Shown: positions 46,614-57,637 of the stretch, piece after piece | Numbering within the stretch: the first letter of the stretch is position 1 | How the letters are laid out: every line of letters starts with the position of its first letter | Source of the DNA: Altica lythri | Lineage: Eukaryota; Arthropoda; Insecta; Coleoptera; Chrysomelidae | DNA: 64,000 nt | Direction of reading: 5' to 3' | Assembly (NCBI GenBank): GCA_964028335.1 | Contig: CAXIIO010000405.1 | Span: forward strand, 1-64,000 | Program-made: the position numbers and the translations under genes | The notes under the pieces: generated by a model | Databases searched by the model: none | Seen by the model: only the letters and a program-made list of their open reading frames with translations | Told to the model about the DNA's origin: nothing

Positions 46614-46647
46614 GATTCAGTGAAAAAATAAAAATTTATACATAACT

Positions 46648-47358
46648 ATGGCCGATACAGATAACCAGAATTCGGCAACTTCTGCAACGACCGGTGCCAA
46701 TGCATCTCAGATCTCTTCTTCATCAAAAAAAGAGAAAAAAAATAAAAATCCAAGAAGTAAACCTTCTCATCCACCTACATCTGAAATGGTCAATAACGCT
46801 ATTAAAGGACTAAAAGAGAGAGGTGGATCGTCGCTTCAAGCTATCAAAAAATATATAACAGCAAATTACAAAGTTGACGCTGAAAAAGTTGCGCCTTTCA
46901 TCAAAAAGTACTTAAAATCTGCTGTAGTATCAGGATCTCTGGTCCAAACTAAAGGAAAGGGTGCATCAGGTTCATTTAAACTTGCATCAGCTGCATCCAC
47001 TGGATCGATCAAAAGTACTAGTGCCACTGGTGAAAAGAAAAAGGCTTCTGGTGCAAAACCCAAAAAAGCTGCAACTGTAAAACGATCTAGTTTAGCAACT
47101 GGAGATAAAACTAAACCGGCTAAGAAATCAATCAAAGCGAAAAAATCACCAATAAAAGCTGCTAAACCGAAAAAAGACGAAAAGAAAACACCATCTGCTG
47201 CTAAAACTACATCGACTACAACTGCAAAATCACCGATTAAAGCCAAAAAATCAGCTAAAGGTCCAACTAAAAAACCAAAGGCACCAAAACCAAAAACTGC
47301 CAAAACTCCTACTTCACCTAAAGCCAGGAAGGCAGCATCACCTAAAAAGAAGAAATAA
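46648..47358 (+). CDS. H1: Histone H1, unit 5
   Basis: 236 aa, unchanged protein. Confidence 0.97.
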   Translation: MADTDNQNSATSATTGANASQISSSSKKEKKNKNPRSKPSHPPTSEMVNNAIKGLKERGGSSLQAIKKYITANYKVDAEKVAPFIKKYLKSAVVSGSLVQTKGKGASGSFKLASAASTGSIKSTSATGEKKKASGAKPKKAATVKRSSLATGDKTKPAKKSIKAKKSPIKAAKPKKDEKKTPSAAKTTSTTTAKSPIKAKKSAKGPTKKPKAPKPKTAKTPTSPKARKAASPKKKK

Positions 47359-47429
47359 ACACGAAATATTTATATATCATCGTTGTTTATGTGGTATCAT
47401 CCTTCAATAAACTGTTATTATAAACAAAT

Positions 47430-47445
47430 GGCCCTTTTGAGGGCC
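47430..47445 (+). terminator. H1 3' stem-loop, unit 5
   Basis: GGCCCTTTTGAGGGCC. Confidence 0.95.
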
Positions 47446-47632
47446 ACAAAATTATTCAATTTTAATAATGATAGAATAAAAATAATAATTATAATAATAA
47501 TAAAACAAAAACCGTATAAGTTGATAAGTTTGATACAAGTTTTAAAAATTTTAAATTGTAAAAAAAAAAAAATTATTTATCATTCAATTAGATTTTCTTT
47601 TGTACGAATTTAGCTAAATATTAAAACAAAAA

Positions 47633-47677
<45 letters not shown>

Positions 47678-47952
47678 TGTGCTTCTTAAAGATTTTCTAA
47701 GTGGAAACGCAATAAATCACAACAAAATATAACAATATTTGTTTTTATATAAAAACATTTTTTTTTATCAACAAATCATTTTAGCAAATATTTATTTTAT
47801 TATACGTTTACTTTTTTTTTACGTTATTAGACTAGAATGACATTTATTATCATTCAATTTCAAATTGCATTCCAAATTTGCAAATTAATAAATAAATTAT
47901 ACATGTGTTAGTTTTTTTTTTGTCGAACATTATAAAATAATAATAATATTAT

Positions 47953-47968
47953 GGCCCTGAAAAGGGCC
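47953..47968 (-). terminator. H2A.a 3' stem-loop, unit 5
   Basis: Minus-strand GGCCCTTTTCAGGGCC. Confidence 0.95.
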
Positions 47969-48001
47969 GAGTATTTACTAATTTGACAACGAATAAAAAA
48001 T

Positions 48002-48376
48002 TTAAGCCTTCTTTTCAGTTTTCTTGGGTAAAAGAACAGCTTGTATATTTGGTAAAACACCACCTTGTGCAATTGTAACACCAGACAGAAGTTTATTTAA
48101 TTCTTCGTCGTTACGAATTGCCAATTGCAAATGTCTAGGAATAATACGAGTTTTCTTGTTATCACGAGCAGCATTACCCGCCAATTCTAGTACTTCAGCA
48201 GCTAAATATTCCATGACAGCAGCCAAATAAACTGGTGCACCAGCTCCAACACGTTCAGCATAATTTCCTTTTCTCAACAGACGATGAATACGTCCAACGG
48301 GAAACTGTAAACCAGCACGAGTTGATCGTGTCTTTGCCTTTCCTTTAACTTTGCCTCCTTTACCACGTCCGGACAT
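48002..48376 (-). CDS. H2A: Histone H2A (isoform a), unit 5
   Basis: 124 aa, KAKTRSTRAG form. Confidence 0.96.
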   Translation of the reverse strand: MSGRGKGGKVKGKAKTRSTRAGLQFPVGRIHRLLRKGNYAERVGAGAPVYLAAVMEYLAAEVLELAGNAARDNKKTRIIPRHLQLAIRNDEELNKLLSGVTIAQGGVLPNIQAVLLPKKTEKKA

Positions 48377-48626
48377 TTTCACTTAGTTACAGACAGATAG
48401 ACAGAAAAAGAACTGAGGAATACTCTCCACGGTGCAAAGAGATATGAAAATATTTACTATGTACCAACAAATTTATACTAACGAGTGTAGCCAATAGCGT
48501 ACAGCGCACATGCCATAACGCAGTGGGTGGAGCCTATTGAAGAAACGGAACTTTATTATAAATATGCCTCGTAAGGTAGAGACACCGCTTAGTTGACGTT
48601 ATACTTTGTATCGTTTAATAGTAAAT
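48377..48626. promoter_or_regulatory. Bidirectional H2A.a/H2B.a promoter, unit 5
   Basis: Uninterrupted, same motifs as unit 1. Confidence 0.78.
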
Positions 48627-48998
48627 ATGCCACCAAAAACAAGCGGAAAAGCTGCAAAAAAAGCCGGAAAGGCACAAAAAAATATTTCTAAAGGAGATAA
48701 AAAGAAGAGACGAAAGAGGAAGGAAAGTTATGCCATTTACATCTACAAAGTTTTGAAACAAGTACATCCTGACACCGGTATTTCCAGTAAAGCTATGAGT
48801 ATCATGAACAGTTTTGTTAATGATATTTTCGAACGTATTGCAGCTGAAGCTTCACGTTTAGCACATTACAATAAACGTTCTACGATTACCAGTAGAGAAA
48901 TTCAAACTGCAGTTCGTCTATTACTTCCTGGTGAATTGGCTAAACACGCAGTCAGTGAAGGAACAAAAGCTGTAACTAAATATACAAGTTCTAAATAA
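48627..48998 (+). CDS. H2B: Histone H2B (copy a), unit 5
   Basis: 123 aa, complete; probably the only promoter-linked H2B of this unit. Confidence 0.97.
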   Translation: MPPKTSGKAAKKAGKAQKNISKGDKKKRRKRKESYAIYIYKVLKQVHPDTGISSKAMSIMNSFVNDIFERIAAEASRLAHYNKRSTITSREIQTAVRLLLPGELAKHAVSEGTKAVTKYTSSK

Positions 48999-49049
48999 TT
49001 TCATGTTTATTTACATAGCATTTACCTATTTCTTTTTAACAACAACAAC

Positions 49050-49065
49050 GGTTCTTTTAAGAACC
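49050..49065 (+). terminator. H2B.a 3' stem-loop, unit 5
   Basis: GGTTCTTTTAAGAACC. Confidence 0.95.
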
Positions 49066-49532
49066 ACAACATATACGTATATATATATATAAAATGATAA
49101 AAATTATAATTAAATTGTATTAGATTTTATTATTAATGACAAGATCTATTACAGTATAAAAATTATATAATTTTTTTATTAAAATATTGAAACAAAAAAA
49201 AAGAATATAATTACTGAATTTTTAAATAATTAACAATAAAATATTAAAGAAAGAAATAAATAAATAAATAAATAAATAATACAAATTTTATAGTAAATAG
49301 CATACAAATTATTAATTATATCCTCAAATATTTTATAAATAATCCAAAATATATTCTACAAATAATACAAATTGAATAAACAACAAAAAAATGACATTTT
49401 TTTTATTTTTACATCTTTTATTTTCTGAAACAACTGACTATTATCTGTTATAATATATTTAACTTAGTGAAGTTTAGGTTGCAAAAATTAAGTAACTATT
49501 AAATTTTATCATAATTAATAAAATATACTTGT

Positions 49533-49548
49533 GGTTCTGAAAAGAACC
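49533..49548 (-). terminator. H3 3' stem-loop, unit 5
   Basis: Minus-strand GGTTCTTTTCAGAACC. Confidence 0.95.
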
Positions 49549-49581
49549 GTTGTTGTTATTTATATAAAAAAAAATCCCTGT

Positions 49582-50562
<981 letters not shown>

Positions 50563-50637
50563 AAATATTTAACTTGATAATCGTCAATATTGTCAACTAT
50601 CATCTAAATATATTGTTAAACAATAAAATAAAACATC

Positions 50638-50653
50638 GGTTCTTTTCAGAACC
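50638..50653 (+). terminator. H4 3' stem-loop, unit 5
   Basis: GGTTCTTTTCAGAACC. Confidence 0.95.
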
Positions 50654-51214
50654 ACAAAAATTAAATTTATCAATGATAAAAATTTCATAAACTAAACAAA
50701 ACAAACAAACGATTTATTTTTCTTTTTGGCTTTTACTACAATCAGTTAATTTTAATTAAAATTAAAAGATTCTATATCAATAATGTAAACTATTTTACTT
50801 TTATACATTAATTAAACGGATAATTATTATAATTTTTTTTAAGTTAGATTATTATTTTTTGTTAAATTATAAAATCACACACACATAATACTGACCATCT
50901 TATGAAAGATACTGTTTGTTAAGATATTTAATTTAAAACAGCTTTTGTTTTTTTTTTGTCTTTTATTCATTCATATCAATCCTAGTTAAGAAGAATAATA
51001 AAGGAACATCCCAATTTTGGATATGTTATTTTTTAAATGCTAATAATATGTTTTTATTTTGTTTTCTCTATTATTCTACAAGTCTATCTAAACGAAACCA
51101 CAGTTCAGTTTAATTTTTATATACTTACTTAAAAAACAAAACGTTTATATATCGATTTAATTAAAATAATTATAACTTTTCTCTATCATATATATATATT
51201 CACATATAGATTGT

Positions 51215-51230
51215 GGCCCTTAAAAGGGCC
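51215..51230 (-). terminator. H2A.b 3' stem-loop, unit 5
   Basis: Minus-strand GGCCCTTTTAAGGGCC. Confidence 0.95.
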
Positions 51231-51266
51231 GAGTATTATTTGATATGATATTAATATTGTATTAAA

Positions 51267-51641
51267 TTAGGCTTTCTTTTCAGTTTTCTTGGGTAAAAGA
51301 ACAGCTTGTATATTTGGTAAAACACCACCTTGTGCAATTGTAACACCAGACAGAAGTTTATTTAATTCTTCGTCGTTACGAATTGCCAATTGCAAATGTC
51401 TAGGAATAATACGAGTTTTCTTGTTGTCACGAGCAGCATTACCCGCCAATTCTAGTACTTCAGCAGCTAAATATTCCATGACAGCAGCCAAATAAACTGG
51501 TGCACCAGCTCCAACACGTTCAGCATAATTTCCTTTTCTCAACAGACGATGAATACGTCCAACGGGAAATTGTAAACCAGCACGGTTTGATCGTGACTTT
51601 GCCTTTCCTTTAACTTTTCCACCTTTACCACGTCCGGACAT
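51267..51641 (-). CDS. H2A: Histone H2A (isoform b), unit 5
   Basis: 124 aa, complete. It keeps the shared upstream region, while its partner H2B.b is displaced by element C. Confidence 0.96.
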   Translation of the reverse strand: MSGRGKGGKVKGKAKSRSNRAGLQFPVGRIHRLLRKGNYAERVGAGAPVYLAAVMEYLAAEVLELAGNAARDNKKTRIIPRHLQLAIRNDEELNKLLSGVTIAQGGVLPNIQAVLLPKKTEKKA

Positions 51642-51835
51642 TTTTCTTTATATATAGTTGTACAAAAAGAGACAACACACTCTACTCTTACACGAAACGT
51701 TATGAAAATTTCTATAATCTACCAACAAATTTATAGTAACGAGTATAGCCAATAGCGTACAGCGCACATGCCGTAACGCAGTGGGTGGAGCCTATTGAAG
51801 AAACGCAACTTTATTATAATATGCCTTGTAAGTCG
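51642..51835. promoter_or_regulatory. H2A.b/H2B.b promoter, unit 5, cut off from H2B.b
   Basis: CCAAT, GGTGGAGCC and TATAAT (51815-51820) intact; element C begins 34 bp after the start of the TATA box. Confidence 0.78.
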
Positions 51836-51848
51836 GCGGCACCACACA
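51836..51848 (+). repeat. Target site duplication, 5' copy, element C
   Basis: GCGGCACCACACA, repeated at 56887-56899. The first G could belong to the tail, giving 12 bp. Confidence 0.92.
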
Positions 51849-52001
51849 CGGTTCCAGCAGCGATTCGAAGCGGATGTGCTAGCAGCAGTGAATTAGTTAC
51901 AGTGAAAGTGAAAGTGTTAGTTTTATTACTATCATACAGACTTAATACTTAGTATGGTAATATAATAAAACAGTGTTAGTGTAAGGTAAGAAAGACAGTG
52001 A

Positions 52002-52018
52002 GCACGCCATAGGCGTGC
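52002..52018 (+). other. Hairpin in the element C 5' UTR
   Basis: GCACGCC-ATA-GGCGTGC, a perfect 7-bp stem about 150 nt into the element. Function unknown. Confidence 0.55.
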
Positions 52019-52201
52019 ACACAGTTTTAGACTTTTATTAGATAATAAATTTAATTAATATTAATTTAAGAGATAAATATAGGACTACTCCGTGTCAAAA
52101 CGTAGAGTATTAATAAGGTGTTATTCCGTTCTAGAACGTCGAGTAGCACCAGTTTTTATTTTATTTCACAGCATTTATTTACAGATAGACAAATAACAAA
52201 C

Positions 52202-53746
52202 ATGACAGATAGCCAAGACAAACTAGTTGAATTCCTACAAGAATGTTTAGCCAAACAAGAGAAAGAAAATGACAAAAAAGACAGACTAATGGACGAACTA
52301 AAAACAGAAAGACAACAACAACAGCAAGAAATTAGAAAAATGACTCAAATAATTGAAAAACAAAGTAAACAAATTGAAAAACTGACAAAACAACTAGAAA
52401 ATCTTATGACAGAAATTAACGAGAACAAAAAAGATGACAAAGACAACAAGAAACGACAACAAAGTAAACAATCAGACAATCAGACAGAAAAACAATCGCA
52501 AGGAGCAATCCCAAGAACACCAACAGAAAATAATGACAAGACAAAGAAGAAAGAAAGCAAAAACAAAGAAAAAGACACAATAACTCCAATGGAAATTGGA
52601 GAAGAAGAAAAACAAAGAAAAAGACAAAGAGAAACAGAAGAACGAGAGAACGAGGAAATGACAAAAAGAATTCTTAGAGAAGAAGCAGCAAAAAGACAGG
52701 AAATGGAAAGAAAAATAGAACAACAAACAAAAGACAAAGAAGAAACTGAATTCCAACTAGTAGTAAGGAAAAGAAACCAAGGACAAAATAACAACGAAGA
52801 ACGAGAACAAAACCAAGCAGATAATAACCAAGGTAGACCAATACCTCCAATATTCCTGACAGACAAAGACAAATGGTTTACCCTGAAAAGAGGACTACTT
52901 ATGAACGATATAAAGTACAAAGAGACAAAATTACTAAGAGACGCTTTAAAAATTATACCAGAAACGGCAGATGATTATAGAAGAATGACAAAATACTTTA
53001 AAGAAATGAACGCAGCAACTCACACATACAGACTGCAAGAAGAAAAAGTTTTTAAAATAGTAATTAAAGGAGTTCAAAAGGGAATGCCAGAAGAAGACAT
53101 GAGAACAGAGCTAATAGAAGCTGGACTAAATCCAATAAAAATAAACAGGATGAAAAGCAGAAGAACGAAAGAAGAACTGGAAATGATCTTAGTAGATCTA
53201 CCTTTAGATGAAGAAGACAAAGCTAAGAAATTAACGAAAATGGGCAGATCTATAGTATCAACGGAACCCTTAAGAAGGCAAACAGGACCAAGCCAGTGCT
53301 ATAAATGCCAAGGCTATCACCATGTGCAATCGATGTGTACAGCTCCACCCAAATGCGTAAAATGCGCAGGTGATCACAGAGGCGGAGAATGCCAAAAACC
53401 AAAAACAGAAAAGGCCAGATGCGCCAACTGCAATGGTGAACATGTGGCCAGCTTCAGAGGATGCCCAAGAGCACCACGAATAATACAAACAACATATGCA
53501 AATGCGATTGCTCAACACAGACAAGTAACACAAGGACAAATACCAGAACAACAACAAACAAGACAACAACAACAACAACAAACAAGACAACCACAGCTAC
53601 AACAAACACAACAACTGACAGGACAACCACAACAAAGTCCCATAAACATAATGAATGAATTTAATCAACACATATCAAGAATAGCGTACCTCCAACAACA
53701 AATGCAAAGCTGGTTTGCTCAAACCCAAAATGCTCTGCAGATGTAA
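52202..53746 (+). CDS. Element C ORF1, coiled-coil zinc-knuckle Gag-like protein
   Basis: 514 aa from the first ATG (MTDSQDKL); the frame is open further upstream but only from a GTG. Residues ~5-75 form a heptad-like coiled coil rich in K, E and Q, as in other LINE ORF1 proteins that multimerise. A highly charged K/E/Q region follows, then a pre-knuckle domain (KIVIKGVQKGMPEEDM). Three knuckles: CYKCQGYHHVQSMC, CVKCAGDHRGGEC and CANCNGEHVASFRGC. The C-terminus is Gln-rich. ORF2 starts 26 nt after the stop. Confidence 0.9.
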   Translation: MTDSQDKLVEFLQECLAKQEKENDKKDRLMDELKTERQQQQQEIRKMTQIIEKQSKQIEKLTKQLENLMTEINENKKDDKDNKKRQQSKQSDNQTEKQSQGAIPRTPTENNDKTKKKESKNKEKDTITPMEIGEEEKQRKRQRETEERENEEMTKRILREEAAKRQEMERKIEQQTKDKEETEFQLVVRKRNQGQNNNEEREQNQADNNQGRPIPPIFLTDKDKWFTLKRGLLMNDIKYKETKLLRDALKIIPETADDYRRMTKYFKEMNAATHTYRLQEEKVFKIVIKGVQKGMPEEDMRTELIEAGLNPIKINRMKSRRTKEELEMILVDLPLDEEDKAKKLTKMGRSIVSTEPLRRQTGPSQCYKCQGYHHVQSMCTAPPKCVKCAGDHRGGECQKPKTEKARCANCNGEHVASFRGCPRAPRIIQTTYANAIAQHRQVTQGQIPEQQQTRQQQQQQTRQPQLQQTQQLTGQPQQSPINIMNEFNQHISRIAYLQQQMQSWFAQTQNALQM

Positions 53747-53772
53747 AGTAACAAAAATCTCAGAAATCAGAA

Positions 53773-56463
53773 ATGGATACACGACCAACACGACCAAGAA
53801 AAATCAAGATTGGGTCATGGAACTCAGGTGGCATTAGAACAAACAAAAACACTCTAGGAGAATTCTTGGAAAGAGAAGATATAGATGTAATGGCATTACA
53901 AGAAACAAGAATTGAAGAACGACACAAACTAAAATACCCAGGATATACTGTATACAGAACAGATGTAAGAAACAACTCAGGAGGAACAGCGATATTGATA
54001 AAAAACAATATAGACCACTACCAACTACCAAATCCGGATGGACTACGAACAGCAGAAACGACAGCAATAATGGTCAAAACACAACAAGAAAACATAAGAA
54101 TACTCTCAGCATATGTGAGACCAACAGATGCCATACACTTAGAAGACCTGGAAAAACTTCTACCTAGAAACGAAAGTACAATAGTCATAGGAGACTTAAA
54201 TGCCAAATCTCCAGAATGGAACAGTCGAGTAACAAACACAAGAGGAAGAAGAATCATAGAATTCGAAGAAAACAACCAAGAATGTACAGTACTCGGTCCT
54301 TACCACGCCACACACTACCCACCAGGTGGAGGAGCACCAGATGTCATAGATATAGCGATTACCAACGAGGTACACCAAGAAATGGACATTTACAGTATAG
54401 ACGACTTAAATGGTGCCCACAACCCTATAATCCTCATAATAGGCACACAAGACAACGAGGAAACCAACTACGTAAAGAAAACAACAGATTGGAAAGCCTT
54501 CAGGAGAGGAATAGGAGCAAGAATACAAATCCCAAACATAAGAAGTAAGGAAGAGTTAGAAGCAGCCCTCGAACAACTAGAACAAGCAATAAGAGCAGTA
54601 CTCGACTCCACAACAAAACAATCTCCAAAAGAACGACCCAGTAGGTATAAGAACCTACCACAAAACATCAAAGACTTGATCGTGTTGAAAAACAGAGCAA
54701 GAAACAGAGCAAACAGAACAGGAATTTTAGATGACAAAAGAGAAGCTAACAGGTTAGTAGAACTAGTTAAAACAGAACTAATTTCCTTTCAGAATAGGTT
54801 ATGGAACCAGTACATAGACAATCTAGATCCATCAAAACCAGGACTGTGGAAACTACAAAAAGCACTAAGAGACGACAAGAAACCGTTACCAACGCTACAT
54901 GGAGAAATGGGACTTGCTAGCGCCCCAGAGGAAAAAGCTGAAGCACTACTGCGAAGCCTAGAAAACCAATTCAGACAAAATCAACATCCAGATGAAGATC
55001 TAGACTTCGAAGAAGAAGTGGAAGAAGCAGTTCACCAAGTTAGACACCAAGAAGAAGAAGAAATCCTGGCACATACCAGCCCTCAGGAAATAGGAGAAAT
55101 CATAAAAAGACTTAAGACAAGAAAAGCACCAGGATATGACGAAATAACCAATAGAACAATAAAGAACCTACCTCAAAAGGGAATAGTATATATAACAGCG
55201 TTAGTAAACGGAATTTTAAGATTAAGACACTTCCCAAAGAGATGGAAACATGCAGATGTAATAGTGCTAAGAAAACCGGGAAAAGACCCAACATTTCCAC
55301 AAAATTACAGACCAATCAGCCTTCTACCAGCAATGAGCAAGATAGCAGAGAGAGTTATACTAAAAAGATTATGGGAACAAGTCGACACGCTAGGAATCCT
55401 ACCAGAAGAACAATTTGGATTTAGAAGAGAGCACTCCTCCGAAGATCAAGTGCTAAGGTTGGTAGAAATAATTACAGAAGGATTCAACAGGAACCAATCA
55501 ACAGGTACAGTGTTCCTAGACGTAAGTAAAGCTTTCGACAGAGTATGGCATAATGGACTTCTATATAAGATGACAGATATGGGTATATCAAATGCAATGA
55601 CGAAATTAATAGCATCGTACTTAGAAGAAAGAACATTCAGGATAAAAATGGGACAAATCTTCTCAAGAAAAGGAACACCGGAAGCAGGAGTACCACAAGG
55701 AGCAGTATTATCGTCACTACTGTACATAATATACACCGCAGACGTCCCAAAAACACCAAACACCAAGTTATCTTTATATGCCGATGACACCGCTATCACA
55801 GCAAGAAGCACCCAACCAAGACTCATAACTCGCTATCTACAAACAGCAATGGATGAATTTGAAGAATGGTGCATAAAATGGAAAATCCAAGTAAATGAAG
55901 ATAAAACAAAGGCAATACTCTTCAAGAGAAGACGACACCATCCTTATGAAGAAATAAATCTTGGAACACAAAACATTCAATGGACCAGAACAGCAAAATA
56001 CTTAGGAGTAACACTAGATCAAGGACTAAGATTTAAAGAACACGTAGATAACACTATTAACAAAGTAAAAGCAGCGAGAAACAGACTCAGATGCCTAATA
56101 GGTAGAAAAAGTAAACTGATGCTAAGAACAAAATTAAGACTAATAAACGCAATTATCCTGCCAATAATGACTTACGCATCACTAGCATGGGGACACACAT
56201 GCAAATCTACCAAAGACAGACTACAGGCACAACAAAACATAACGTTAAGACAAGCAGTAAATGCTCCATGGTTCGTAAGCAACCAAACAATCTACGACGA
56301 TCTAGAACAAAGAAGGCTGATGGATCTAATGATTGAAAAAGCTGAAAGGAACTTCCAAAGAATGAGGACACACCCAAACAGGGAACTGAGAGAACTAACC
56401 GAATACGACGGAGACGATGGAGTCTGGAAACACAAAAGACCTAGGATGCAACTGAGACAGTAA
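53773..56463 (+). CDS. Element C ORF2, AP endonuclease / reverse transcriptase
   Basis: 896 aa. AP endonuclease: N17 in GSWNSGG, E44 in ALQETR, GDLNAK. The final motif, usually S-D-H, reads G214-A215-H216 (NGAHNPI), so the Asp next to the catalytic His is missing. RT: NYRPISLLPAMSK, EQFGFRREHSS, FLDVSKAFDRVWH, GVPQGAVLSS and the catalytic YADD at 669-672. No RNase H motif or C-terminal knuckle was recognised. It has its own ATG, separated from ORF1, so this family does not need frame coupling. Confidence 0.92.
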   Translation: MDTRPTRPRKIKIGSWNSGGIRTNKNTLGEFLEREDIDVMALQETRIEERHKLKYPGYTVYRTDVRNNSGGTAILIKNNIDHYQLPNPDGLRTAETTAIMVKTQQENIRILSAYVRPTDAIHLEDLEKLLPRNESTIVIGDLNAKSPEWNSRVTNTRGRRIIEFEENNQECTVLGPYHATHYPPGGGAPDVIDIAITNEVHQEMDIYSIDDLNGAHNPIILIIGTQDNEETNYVKKTTDWKAFRRGIGARIQIPNIRSKEELEAALEQLEQAIRAVLDSTTKQSPKERPSRYKNLPQNIKDLIVLKNRARNRANRTGILDDKREANRLVELVKTELISFQNRLWNQYIDNLDPSKPGLWKLQKALRDDKKPLPTLHGEMGLASAPEEKAEALLRSLENQFRQNQHPDEDLDFEEEVEEAVHQVRHQEEEEILAHTSPQEIGEIIKRLKTRKAPGYDEITNRTIKNLPQKGIVYITALVNGILRLRHFPKRWKHADVIVLRKPGKDPTFPQNYRPISLLPAMSKIAERVILKRLWEQVDTLGILPEEQFGFRREHSSEDQVLRLVEIITEGFNRNQSTGTVFLDVSKAFDRVWHNGLLYKMTDMGISNAMTKLIASYLEERTFRIKMGQIFSRKGTPEAGVPQGAVLSSLLYIIYTADVPKTPNTKLSLYADDTAITARSTQPRLITRYLQTAMDEFEEWCIKWKIQVNEDKTKAILFKRRRHHPYEEINLGTQNIQWTRTAKYLGVTLDQGLRFKEHVDNTINKVKAARNRLRCLIGRKSKLMLRTKLRLINAIILPIMTYASLAWGHTCKSTKDRLQAQQNITLRQAVNAPWFVSNQTIYDDLEQRRLMDLMIEKAERNFQRMRTHPNRELRELTEYDGDDGVWKHKRPRMQLRQ

Positions 56464-56502
56464 CGCGAGGTAAGTAATACGAACAAAACACACAGACAAA
56501 AC

Positions 56503-56581
<79 letters not shown>

Positions 56582-56886
56582 TGGACACACAGGAGAAATA
56601 ATATAGAGCACAAGAGGACAGGCTTTTAGCCGCACACACACACACCAGAAGACACACACAAAAGAAGACAAAAGAAATATAGTGCGCAGCACTGCTCTAG
56701 CTGGAACGGACATGACAAACCGAAACCCCAATGCCAAGATGGGGAAACAGGAGTTGAGGCCCCCTCAGGATGAGGGGGGGTGGTGGAAGGAGGAGGAGAG
56801 CATGCCCTCCAGTCAACAAAATTTGTTGTCAGGATGACATGCTCTTCATCTCGGGGCTCATCGCGCGTGTGTGTGTGTGTGTGTGT
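56464..56886 (+). other. Element C 3' UTR: internal poly(A), hairpins, (GT)n end
   Basis: A75 tract at 56504-56578, followed by about 308 nt of further element sequence. Hairpins: CCCCCTCA-GGA-TGAGGGGG (56760-56778), and AGAGCATG (56797-56804) pairing with CATGCTCT (56838-56845). A (GT)n run at 56867-56887 ends the element. CCGCACACACACACAC (56630-56645) is the reverse complement of 56875-56890, across the junction with the target. Confidence 0.75.
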
Positions 56887-56899
56887 GCGGCACCACACA
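56887..56899 (+). repeat. Target site duplication, 3' copy, element C
   Basis: GCGGCACCACACA, followed by the H2B.b leader GTTAACG. Confidence 0.92.
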
Positions 56900-56935
56900 G
56901 TTAACGTTATACTTTGGTACCGTTTAACAGTAAAT

Positions 56936-57307
56936 ATGCCACCAAAAACAAGCGGAAAAGCTGCGAAAAAAGCCGGCAAGGCACAAAAAAATATTTCTAA
57001 AGGTGATAAGAAGAAGAGACGAAAGAGGAAGGAAAGTTATGCCATTTACATCTACAAAGTTTTGAAACAAGTACATCCTGACACCGGTATTTCCAGTAAA
57101 GCCATGAGTATCATGAACAGTTTTGTTAATGATATTTTTGAACGTATTGCAGCAGAAGCTTCCCGTTTAGCACACTACAATAAACGTTCTACGATTACCA
57201 GTAGAGAAATTCAAACTGCAGTTCGTCTATTACTTCCTGGTGAATTGGCTAAACACGCAGTCAGTGAAGGAACAAAAGCTGTTACTAAATATACAAGCTC
57301 CAAGTAA
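56936..57307 (+). CDS. H2B: Histone H2B (copy b), unit 5, promoter displaced
   Basis: 123 aa, coding sequence intact, start at MPPKTSGK. Only about 50 nt of native leader remain; TATA and CCAAT lie 5 kb upstream of element C, so normal expression is unlikely. Confidence 0.95.
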   Translation: MPPKTSGKAAKKAGKAQKNISKGDKKKRRKRKESYAIYIYKVLKQVHPDTGISSKAMSIMNSFVNDIFERIAAEASRLAHYNKRSTITSREIQTAVRLLLPGELAKHAVSEGTKAVTKYTSSK

Positions 57308-57344
57308 TTTACATAATTAATTGGACAAATTTGCAATACAAAAC

Positions 57345-57360
57345 GGTTCTTTTCAGAACC
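57345..57360 (+). terminator. H2B.b 3' stem-loop, unit 5
   Basis: GGTTCTTTTCAGAACC. Confidence 0.95.
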
Positions 57361-57637
57361 ACAATATATTTATATTTTATTAATGAATAAAAACCATTTT
57401 ATTATCTATATCCAAAAACTTTGAGAAAAATTTGTTGAAATGTCAAATTTGTTCTCTTAAAAATTAAATTATCAGTATCTTTAAAACTGTAAAATGTTAC
57501 AGTCGTATTAAATAAGTAATTTCATTCTTTCTGATGTTCATTTTTGAATCATTAAAACTATTTATGATATTAGAAATTGTTGGTTAGCAACAATGAAACG
57601 ACTAAGTGGACTCTTTTAAATTATCCTACGTTTTGGG

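Larger units (their letters stand above)
51849..56886 (+). mobile_element. Element C, full-length non-LTR retrotransposon at the H2B.b start site
   Basis: 5038 bp, sense to H2B.b. The 5' end CGGTTCCAGC resembles the element B 5' end over about 70 bp (shared blocks GTTCCA, AAGC-GA-GTGC, AGCAGCAG, AGTGAAAGT). It carries ORF1 with coiled coil and knuckles, ORF2 with AP endonuclease and RT, an internal A75 tract, a structured 3' region and a (GT)n end. The ORFs are A-rich in codon use, unlike B, so it is a third family within the Jockey/I/R1 group (inference). Confidence 0.94.

Noticed and set aside
56292..56737. Minus-strand ORFs encoding long Phe runs
   Set aside because: Read-through of the A75 tract on the opposite strand.
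56780..56935. Long N-terminal extension of H2B.b through the (GT)n tail of element C (unit 5)
   Set aside because: Chance open frame across the repeat; not expected to be a fusion protein.
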